Assembly: GCF_002954585.1 (NCBI RefSeq)
Contig: NZ_MSCI01000001.1
Span: 806,001-870,000 of the forward strand
Direction of reading: 5' to 3'
From: Vibrio chagasii
GTDB lineage: Bacteria > Pseudomonadota > Gammaproteobacteria > Enterobacterales > Vibrionaceae
Length of the DNA: 64,000 nucleotides
The translations under genes and the position numbers were made by a program. The notes under the pieces were generated by a model. That model did no database searches. It was not told the DNA's origin and saw nothing but the letters and a program-made list of their open reading frames with translations. Shown piece by piece: positions 57,458-64,000 of the stretch. Each line of letters begins with the position of its first letter. The first letter of the stretch is position 1.

Positions 57458-57690
57458 TAAATCTTTACCTATAAATTTGGATATCAATAATTTGCTCGCT
57501 CTGAGCACAATCATCCTCACACCAAAACTCAAAAATCAGTACATAGCAAAGTTAAGCAAATTTAAGCGTAGTGGGACTAATATATTTATGGCGAGTAAGA
57601 GCATCAAACTATTAAAAATTTCTAAAATACACTTTAAGCCAAGAATATTATAAAAATTAAAGTCCTTAACACTATGTAACAGATAAATAA
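57458..57690. promoter_or_regulatory. Upstream region of tad-2 flp
   Basis: AT-rich gap between the pilin gene and the terminator of the upstream PAS-MCP gene. It must hold the tad-2 promoter, though I could not fix -10 and -35 boxes. Confidence 0.4.
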
Positions 57691-57713
57691 AAGCCCCGCT
57701 AAAAAGCAGGGCT
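57691..57713 (-). terminator. Intrinsic terminator of the second PAS-MCP gene
   Basis: On the minus strand AGCCCTGCT-TTT-AGCGGGGCT, with one G-U pair, is followed by TTTTATTT. It lies about 55 bp after the stop at 57768 and separates this gene from tad-2. Confidence 0.85.
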
Positions 57714-57767
57714 GAACATTTACATTTTGTTTAATTTTGACATTTATAATATAGATTAAATACGTCG

Positions 57768-59330
57768 CTACTTTTCTTCAAAACGTTTAGCTAACTGATA
57801 GAACTCGTTTACTTGTTCTTTAAGCTCTGTCGAATGATCCTTCACTGAGTGTGTTGCGACCAAATTCTGTTCTGCTGTCGACGCGATAGATTGCATGTGA
57901 AGATTCACCTCACTCGAAAGAGTACGTTGCTTATGGGCTGAGTTTTCTACCGACTGCATCAACTCGTTCATAGATTGCATCAAGCTTTCAACTTCAGATA
58001 AACGCTCTGCGCTCACCTTAGCTACATCACCACATGCATCGGTCTGCTCTCTGTTCGCTAAGATGTCTTTCTGCCAACCTTCAATGGTTGTGAGCATGGT
58101 TTCGATGCTCTCTTTGATTTGTACTGTCGCGTTCGAGGTACGCCCAGACAGCGCACGTACTTCATCAGCCACTACGGCAAAGCCTCGGCCTTGCTCACCC
58201 GCTCTCGCCGCCTCTATTGCTGCGTTTAGCGCCAGCAGGTTGGTTTGCTCCGCGATGCCACCAATCTCTTCCATTATCTTACTGACACTTTGCGCTTGAT
58301 CGCTCAATTGGTAAGTAGTTTGCGTCGCTTTCTCAGCTTGCGAAGCTAGGTTTTCAAGGTTGCGATGAGTTTGGTTAATGCTCTCTTTCGCGACAGCACA
58401 AGTCTCTAAAGTCACATCGACAATCTGATGCGCTTCTTCAGTACGAGATGAGACTTCATTCGCGGTTAATTCAACCTCTTCGGTAGCCTCACGTACTTGT
58501 AGAATATCTTTTGTTTGCTGATCTAGCGCTTCAGACACTTCAAACGACGTAGCATTAAGATTATCAGCCAAATCTTGCAATGGCTTCGCTGAATCCGTCA
58601 TTCTGCCTAGTACGGTACGTATGCGAGCAGACAACAGTTTTAAGTGGAAATCAGCCACAGAAAACCTGCTGTTCCCTGAGTAAACAAGTCGACTCACACT
58701 ATCGAACTTTGATTGCAGTTTTTTCAACTGTAGCGGAGTATCGATGAGTTCTTGGCGGAACAACAGCGCAAGAGCAGAAACAGGTAATAGGCTCAAAAGC
58801 CATTGGGACACTTGCCCAACTTCAACAAGGTTTGAAATCAGTGGTGCAGCCAGCGAGCCCAGCAACACAGCATAACGAACACTATCACTGATCTGCAGCG
58901 ACCATTGACGACCAGATTTCTCAGCCTTCAATAAACCTTGGTATGCTTTGTCAGCGACTTGTACCCATTCATTTTTAGGCTTCACACGTACAGACTGGTA
59001 ACCGCTTACCTTCCCATTATCGTAAATTGGTGTCACATAAGCATCTACCCAGTAAAAACCACCGGATTTAGTTTTGTTTTTTACGATACCGCGCCACGCT
59101 TTACCTTGCTTAAGGTTCAACCACATATCGGCAAAAGCAGCCTTAGGCATATCACCATGCCTCACAATATTGTGGTGTTGTCCTAGCAATTCTTGTTGGC
59201 TGTACTCTGCGATACGACAAAAAGCATCATTACTGTAAGTAATCACGCCTTTAAGATCCGTCGTTGATACGAGTTGTTCGTGCTCGCTGAGTAACGTTTC
59301 ACGAGATGGAGAAGATGAACTGACAATCAT
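57768..59330 (-). CDS. PAS-domain methyl-accepting chemotaxis protein (Aer-like), second copy
   Basis: The 520-residue protein has the same design as the receptor at 36548: an Aer-type PAS domain ([46 protein letters not shown]), two membrane segments near 155-200 and a signalling domain with [31 protein letters not shown]. It should report redox or oxygen state to the chemotaxis kinase. It has its own terminator. It sits directly upstream of tad-2, but nothing in the sequence ties the two functionally. Confidence 0.93.
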   Translation of the reverse strand: MIVSSSSPSRETLLSEHEQLVSTTDLKGVITYSNDAFCRIAEYSQQELLGQHHNIVRHGDMPKAAFADMWLNLKQGKAWRGIVKNKTKSGGFYWVDAYVTPIYDNGKVSGYQSVRVKPKNEWVQVADKAYQGLLKAEKSGRQWSLQISDSVRYAVLLGSLAAPLISNLVEVGQVSQWLLSLLPVSALALLFRQELIDTPLQLKKLQSKFDSVSRLVYSGNSRFSVADFHLKLLSARIRTVLGRMTDSAKPLQDLADNLNATSFEVSEALDQQTKDILQVREATEEVELTANEVSSRTEEAHQIVDVTLETCAVAKESINQTHRNLENLASQAEKATQTTYQLSDQAQSVSKIMEEIGGIAEQTNLLALNAAIEAARAGEQGRGFAVVADEVRALSGRTSNATVQIKESIETMLTTIEGWQKDILANREQTDACGDVAKVSAERLSEVESLMQSMNELMQSVENSAHKQRTLSSEVNLHMQSIASTAEQNLVATHSVKDHSTELKEQVNEFYQLAKRFEEK

Positions 59331-59495
59331 TGTTATTAACTTTTGTTAATTATTATTTTAGGCGAGGAATATATACAATTATTAAAGTTATGACAAAATG
59401 TGAACTTCACATTTTGTGTAAATGCCTGCTATTTATACGAATTTAAGCTAGTTGGCTCACATCGACGTCAGTTACTGTTGATTATCCTTCTCTTA

Positions 59496-59963
59496 TCATG
59501 ACTCTTCTAACTTCACTTCAGTGCTAAATTTCACCGTTCTCATCGATACTGAAGTATGGAACTTACGAATGTTAAGATCTTTGCGTAGTACTCGCTCAAC
59601 GAAATCCTCGTAGGCTTGGATGTCTTTAACAGTCACAATAAGCATAAAATCATAGCTACCTGAGATCTGATAACACTGCGTCACTTCTGCAGCCTTAGAT
59701 ATAGAATGGCGAAAAATTTGATAAATATCGCCTCTATCTCGCTCCATTTCGACAGACACGACCAAAGTCATCTTATGACCAGCAAGCTCAGGGTTAATAA
59801 TAGATACATCGCCTACGATCACTCCCTCCTCTCTCAAACGCTTTACACGCTTTAAACACGCAGGTGGTGACAAACCCACAAGCTCAGCCAATGCTAAATT
59901 TGGAATACGGTTATTCTTCTGAAGCTGGATGAGTATGCTTCTATCTATGCGGTCAATTTCCAT
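59496..59963 (-). CDS. Lrp/AsnC-family transcriptional regulator
   Basis: The 155-residue protein has an N-terminal helix-turn-helix (IQLQKNNRIPNLALAELVGLSPPACLKRVKRL) and a C-terminal RAM effector domain (about 65-150; VTQCYQISGSYDFMLIVTVKD). These regulators respond to amino acids. It is divergent from a Gate-domain membrane protein with about 140 bp between, so that gene is the likely target. Confidence 0.92.
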   Translation of the reverse strand: MEIDRIDRSILIQLQKNNRIPNLALAELVGLSPPACLKRVKRLREEGVIVGDVSIINPELAGHKMTLVVSVEMERDRGDIYQIFRHSISKAAEVTQCYQISGSYDFMLIVTVKDIQAYEDFVERVLRKDLNIRKFHTSVSMRTVKFSTEVKLEES

Positions 59964-60104
59964 AATTTCTTAAACACACCAATTTGTGACTAATAATTTC
60001 TAATATCTAAGTAATTAAAAAATTATAACTAAATTTATAACGAGATTTAGAAATCAAGATCACAGCAATCACGATAAGATCCTCCTAAATCAAACAGTCA
60101 CAAC

Positions 60105-61082
60105 ATGGACGTATCAATGAAATCTACTTATCAATTTTTTAAAGAACTCTTAAAAGAGATTTTCGATGTCACCTCAACGCTTTTTCGGATCATGGGTCCC
60201 ATCATCATCGTCATCAAAGTCGTCGAAGAACTCGGTGGCATAGTGATTCTCAGCGAGTGGTTAAGCCCAATAATGGAGAGTGTTGGTTTACCTAAAGAGA
60301 TGGGCTTAGTGTGGGCTACCACAATACTCACCAATATTTACGCTGGATTAATTATATTGATTAATTCTGAAGTGCCCCTCACTGTCGCCCAAGCGTCTGT
60401 GTTAGGGAGCATGATGCTTCTCGCTCATTCTCTACCAATCGAAGGCGCTATCGCGAAAAAAGCTGGGGTAAGTTGGCTTGCCACCTTGTCGGTGAGAGTC
60501 GGTGGCAGCTTAGTACTGGCATGGCTACTGAATATTGGTTACCAATACGGAGACTTACTCAACTATCCAGCAACCGTTTTATGGCAGCCAGAAGTATCCT
60601 CAGATAGCAGTTATATTGGTTGGGCTATCGAACAGCTGAAAAACTTTGCAGTGATATTCATGGTCATCTCTGCCCTATTGTTGTTACTTAAAACGCTAAA
60701 GGTTCTTGGTATAGAGAAGCTAATGGCCATGTTATTGCGACCTTTTTTGAGACTATTAGGCATTAGCAAAGATGCTACGAATCTAACCATCATTGGCATC
60801 ACATTAGGCCTTTCATTTGGTGGCGGCCTATTGATCAATGAAGCAAAGAAAGGACATATCTCCGCAAGAGATGTATTTACCGCGATCATGTTGCTCAATC
60901 TACTTCACAGCTTAATTGAAGATACCTTGCTGATCTTGCTGATCGGGGCTGATTTCTACACCATATTTTGGGGAAGGATCGTATTCTCAGTTCTCATCGT
61001 CGCTTTAATTTCGCACGCTATTAAACGTGTCAAACCAACGATTTGTGAGCGTTACTTTTATCGGGATGTTTCGCAATCATAA
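60105..61082 (+). CDS. Gate (nucleoside-recognition-like) domain inner-membrane protein
   Basis: The 325-residue membrane protein has about eight hydrophobic segments with two Gate/nucleoside-recognition-type halves (for example ILTNIYAGLIILINSEVPLT and LTIIGITLGLSFGGGLLINEAKKGH). Start could be ATG 60105 or 60117. The divergent Lrp-type regulator suggests an amino acid or related solute, perhaps export, but the substrate cannot be read. A hairpin at 61113-61136 may end the transcript. Confidence 0.75.
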   Translation: MDVSMKSTYQFFKELLKEIFDVTSTLFRIMGPIIIVIKVVEELGGIVILSEWLSPIMESVGLPKEMGLVWATTILTNIYAGLIILINSEVPLTVAQASVLGSMMLLAHSLPIEGAIAKKAGVSWLATLSVRVGGSLVLAWLLNIGYQYGDLLNYPATVLWQPEVSSDSSYIGWAIEQLKNFAVIFMVISALLLLLKTLKVLGIEKLMAMLLRPFLRLLGISKDATNLTIIGITLGLSFGGGLLINEAKKGHISARDVFTAIMLLNLLHSLIEDTLLILLIGADFYTIFWGRIVFSVLIVALISHAIKRVKPTICERYFYRDVSQS

Positions 61083-61112
61083 CAACGAAATCTCACCGTA
61101 AACCTTTTAGCG

Positions 61113-61136
61113 AAAGAGCCGATACACAGGCTCTTT
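61113..61136 (+). terminator. Hairpin after the Gate-domain gene
   Basis: AAAGAGCC and GGCTCTTT pair across an 8-base loop, but only a short T stretch follows. The following stretch to 61618 is AT-rich with no other recognised element; it must include the promoter of the small secreted protein. Confidence 0.55.
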
Positions 61137-61618
61137 AATCATCAGCTTTTTCACTAGCCAACTTATTCGCCACTACCACCAGCCGTACTAACTAAAAATT
61201 TGCGTAACATTGCTCCCATAAGCGCTTTCACCTCTCCCCAGTCGAAGAAATAGTGATAATTCGAGTGAAAATAATTTAAACACAAATAATCCACCATTGG
61301 GCTGACAATAAAATTCACTATTCTTATATCAACACAAAGTATAACGGTATTTTTATTACTATCTAAAGCCTTACTTCTATTAACACGAGAGACAATAACC
61401 ATATATTTCACACTGATACTTAATATTAAAACAATCAACTATAAATTCACAAAAATAAAATAAATAACTGATAATAAGGTAATTATCTAAGGGTGTTTGA
61501 TATTAACTCTTAATGTTGAAAATAGGATAGACAATAACTTGTAAAAATTTACAGTTTGATTGGTTAATTTTATAAATATATTTTGTTACATAACCGAAAC
61601 AAATGGCTAATTATAACA

Positions 61619-61918
61619 ATGTCACATAAAACAATGGTCTTAATGGTTCTGTCCTTATCCTCACTGTCACAGGCTTCCACTATAGAGAATGATGAGCCAT
61701 TGCTGAAGTCATTGATTGAACAAGGCATTATCTGTCCCGGCTTAAATTATGAGGACAACCAAGAAGCTTTGCGTATCTATCTCAATGCCAAAGCAAATAA
61801 GAACCATCAGCCAAATTTCGATTTAAATAAAGACATAACAAACCAACGTCAGGTAAATAAAGCACCAAAAGAGTGCATTAGACCAATATCGGTGAATAAC
61901 ACCGATGAAGGAAGTTGA
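61619..61918 (+). CDS. Small secreted protein resembling the PrtV propeptide
   Basis: The 99-residue product has a signal peptide (MSHKTMVLMVLSLSSLSQAS). The mature part, NDEPLLKSLIEQGIICPGLN then ALRIYLNAKAN, lines up with the N-terminal propeptide of the protease encoded next (NEDKLIEMLVRQGFVDQDAT, ALDRYLKNKLN). Both have L, Q-G and A-L-x2-Y-L at matching positions. It lies 37 bp before the protease gene with no terminator between, so the two are probably co-transcribed. An inhibitor or folding helper role for the protease is inferred. The two Cys (IICPG, KECIRP) are unlike the propeptide. An upstream open start at 61583 adds 12 residues before the signal. Confidence 0.65.
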   Translation: MSHKTMVLMVLSLSSLSQASTIENDEPLLKSLIEQGIICPGLNYEDNQEALRIYLNAKANKNHQPNFDLNKDITNQRQVNKAPKECIRPISVNNTDEGS

Positions 61919-61955
61919 TATTTATATCGACACGGAAATATAAAAAGGAAATACA

Positions 61956-64000
61956 ATGAAAATAATGAGAAAAACATTGCTCGCTTCAGCAATGCTTACT
62001 CTATTTAGCGTCAGTAGCTATGCCAAAACACCGATAGATCTTGGTGTTGTTAATGAAGACAAGCTAATAGAAATGTTAGTAAGACAGGGCTTCGTTGACC
62101 AAGATGCAACCGACGCGGTAAAACATGATGCACTGGACCGTTACCTAAAAAATAAGCTTAACTCTGGTTTTAAAGGTGATGCTCAGTTCGGCAAAAAAGC
62201 CATGGAGCTGAGAGCCAAGATTCTCAAAGCCATCGAAAAAGAATCTGGCGTTAAAAAAGCGAGTGTTTTTGCACTTGAAGTCGGTACTAAGCGTACAGAC
62301 AAAGTGCTCGCGCTACTTGTCGACTTTCCCGACTTAAACTGGGATGACAACAGACTGACCAAAGAACACACCCAAATGCTCTACGAGAGCTACAACCCTG
62401 AACACTACCAAGAGTTGTTGTTCTCTGACACTGGCTATACTGGACCAAATGGCGAAAACTTAATCTCGATGCGCCAGTATTATCAAAGCGAATCAGGCGA
62501 CAGTTATAGTGTGGCTGGTCAGGCTGCAGGTTGGTATCGTGCTTCTAAACCTGCCGCTTTCTATGGCGGTAACTCCCCTACTACAGACAATGATCTGAAC
62601 GCCCAAGAGCTGGTGCGTGAAGCCCTTAACCAGTTAGCTCAAGATCCTAGTATCAACCTTGCTGATTACGATATTGAAGATCGTTACGATTACGATGGTG
62701 ACGGAGACTTCCGTGAGCCAGATGGCGTAATTGATCACCTAATGGTGTTCCATGCCTCTGTAGGTGAAGAAGCCGGTGGCGGTGTGTTAGGTCCTAATGC
62801 AATTTGGTCTCACCGATTCAACCTTGGACGCACCCATGTGCTAGAAGGCACCTCGAGCTCGCTTCCAGACCGTTTTAATGGCCAGTACGCAGCATTTGAT
62901 TACACGATTCAACCGATCGATGCCGCAGCTGGTGTTTGTGCGCACGAATATGGCCATGACTTAGGTCTACCAGACGAGTACGACACGCAATACACAGGCA
63001 AAGGTGAACCTGTCTCTTATTGGTCTATCATGTCTTCAGGCAGTTGGGCTGGTCAAATTGGTGGTACACAACCGACCGCTTTCAGTTCTTGGGCAAAACA
63101 CTTCTTACAAAAGTCGATTGGTGGTCGCTGGATTAACGATGATCAAATATCAATTGATGACCTAGAAGACAAGCCACAAATTTACACCTTGTTCCAAACG
63201 ACAGATAACGACCGTCCGAACATGATTAAGGTCGACCTTCCAGAGAAACAAATCGAAGGTTTGAAACCGTTCGAGGGTGAGTACTCGTTCCACTCTCAAA
63301 AAGGCGACGACCTGAAAAATAGCATGACTCGTAAGTTGGAAATCCCGGCTGGCGACTCTGCAGTGCTTTCCTTCAAAACTTGGTACCAAATCGAGAAAGA
63401 CTATGACTTTGCTCGTGTCCTTGTGAACGGACAAGCCATCGCTGGCAACATCACCTCTATGGATGACCCATACAATACTGGCCTAGTTCCAGCGGTTGGT
63501 GGCGAGTCTGACGGTTGGATTGATGCTGAATTTGATGTTTCTCAATGGGCAGGCCAAGAAGTAGAACTGTCGTTCGAGTACATCACCGATGGCGGATTAG
63601 CCATGGAAGGTTTCTACCTAGACAACCTTAGCCTTATAGTTGACGGTGACACGGTTACGATAGATGACGGCGAAGATAACTCTAGCTTTGCACTTAATGG
63701 CTTCAAATTGAGTAATGGCTTCCATCAAGCTCAACACTACTACCTACTGCAATGGCGTAGTCATATGGACGTGGATGAAGGTTTGGCGAATATCAAGCGC
63801 ATGGGCCAACTCATGTCGTTCGATCCAGGCCTGATCATTTGGTATGTCGATGAGTCACTCACTGATAACTGGGTAGGCAAACACCCTGGTGAAGGCTGGT
63901 TGGGAGTGGTCGATGCCGACCAAAATGCCATGATTTGGCAAAACTCAGGAAAAGTCGCTCAAACACGTTATCAAGTTCGAGATGCCGCGTTCTCACTGAA
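61956..64000 (+). CDS. prtV: PrtV-like secreted M6 metalloprotease (partial)
   Basis: The first 681 codons are present; the gene leaves the right edge with its frame open. A signal peptide (cut after SSYAK) is followed by a propeptide (about 25-105) and a catalytic domain with the zinc motif HEYGHDLGLPDEYD (HEYGH at 330-334) and a later Met-turn-like SIMSSGSWAG. A beta-rich region follows (ESDGWIDAEFDVSQWAGQEV). It matches V. cholerae PrtV, a secreted M6 protease acting on host proteins. PKD domains expected in PrtV would lie outside. AAAGGAA precedes the ATG. Confidence 0.9.
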   Translation, partial: MKIMRKTLLASAMLTLFSVSSYAKTPIDLGVVNEDKLIEMLVRQGFVDQDATDAVKHDALDRYLKNKLNSGFKGDAQFGKKAMELRAKILKAIEKESGVKKASVFALEVGTKRTDKVLALLVDFPDLNWDDNRLTKEHTQMLYESYNPEHYQELLFSDTGYTGPNGENLISMRQYYQSESGDSYSVAGQAAGWYRASKPAAFYGGNSPTTDNDLNAQELVREALNQLAQDPSINLADYDIEDRYDYDGDGDFREPDGVIDHLMVFHASVGEEAGGGVLGPNAIWSHRFNLGRTHVLEGTSSSLPDRFNGQYAAFDYTIQPIDAAAGVCAHEYGHDLGLPDEYDTQYTGKGEPVSYWSIMSSGSWAGQIGGTQPTAFSSWAKHFLQKSIGGRWINDDQISIDDLEDKPQIYTLFQTTDNDRPNMIKVDLPEKQIEGLKPFEGEYSFHSQKGDDLKNSMTRKLEIPAGDSAVLSFKTWYQIEKDYDFARVLVNGQAIAGNITSMDDPYNTGLVPAVGGESDGWIDAEFDVSQWAGQEVELSFEYITDGGLAMEGFYLDNLSLIVDGDTVTIDDGEDNSSFALNGFKLSNGFHQAQHYYLLQWRSHMDVDEGLANIKRMGQLMSFDPGLIIWYVDESLTDNWVGKHPGEGWLGVVDADQNAMIWQNSGKVAQTRYQVRDAAFSL

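Noticed and set aside
61163..61438. Minus-strand frame of 91 codons in the AT-rich gap before the propeptide-like gene
   Set aside because: Composition is unlike a protein, it has no ribosome site or homology that I recognise, and it runs through probable promoter DNA.
1..64000. CRISPR arrays, tRNA or rRNA genes, insertion sequences, prophage
   Set aside because: No regular direct repeats with spacers, no cloverleaf or rRNA sequence, no transposase or integrase frame seen on reading.

Overview
The window is bacterial DNA from a luminous marine Vibrio, almost certainly of the Harveyi clade (V. harveyi / V. campbellii group). The left edge carries the start of a lux operon in the order luxC-luxD-luxA-luxB, whose products closely match the V. 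harveyi luciferase and fatty acid reductase proteins as I remember them. Base composition, tight 4-base gene overlaps, GGDEF/EAL proteins, Tad pili and a PrtV-type protease also fit Vibrio. Several loci are of a kind often found on the second chromosome, but the sequence alone cannot prove that. I saw no tRNA, rRNA, CRISPR array, insertion sequence or prophage.

Layout: (1) 1-4316, minus strand: luxC, luxD, luxA and the first 273 codons of luxB, with a LuxR-type palindrome upstream. (2) 4.9-11.7 kb, plus strand: a LruC/GEVED secreted protein and a poly-Gly lipoprotein behind a near-sigma54 promoter, a small membrane-anchored protein, a mercaptopyruvate-type sulfurtransferase and a membrane GGDEF-EAL protein. 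(3) 11.8-24.6 kb: a complete Tad pilus locus (tad-1) on the minus strand, from flp down to an OmpA-like gene, with a divergent prepilin peptidase and a LysR regulator. (4) 25.1-28.1 kb: an M6-family metalloprotease with a GlyGly-CTERM tail. (5) 28.4-32.9 kb: a SorC-type regulator facing transaldolase and transketolase genes, with repeated GAACA/TGTTC operator-like motifs between them. (6) 33-38 kb: an outer-membrane barrel, a DsbA-like protein, an OmpR-type two-component system and a PAS-MCP. (7) 38.6-45.3 kb: a three-gene c-di-GMP operon (SBP-EAL, PTS EIIC-EAL, SBP-GGDEF) with a 10-base C/G tract just upstream. (8) 45.7-57.5 kb: a second complete Tad locus (tad-2) on the minus strand. (9) 57.8-61.1 kb: a second PAS-MCP, an Lrp/AsnC regulator and a divergent Gate-domain membrane protein. 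(10) 61.6 kb to the end: a small secreted protein resembling the PrtV propeptide, then a PrtV-like M6 protease cut by the window edge.

How it may work together: much of the window concerns surface attachment and community behaviour. It holds two full paralogous Tad machines, four c-di-GMP enzymes (one is a clear cyclase candidate, the others phosphodiesterase-type), two soluble-ligand or redox chemoreceptors, and quorum-controlled luminescence. The most unusual item is the c-di-GMP trio directly downstream of tad-2. One member fuses a sugar-PTS permease domain, with its conserved sugar-binding His replaced by Asn, to an intact EAL domain, which looks like a transporter turned sensor. Other points worth a second look are a poly-G tract before the trio, a possible frameshift at the start of the tad-2 prepilin peptidase, a TadD-SPOR fusion in tad-1, hairpins just after both pilin genes, and a stand-alone propeptide-like gene in front of the PrtV-like protease.
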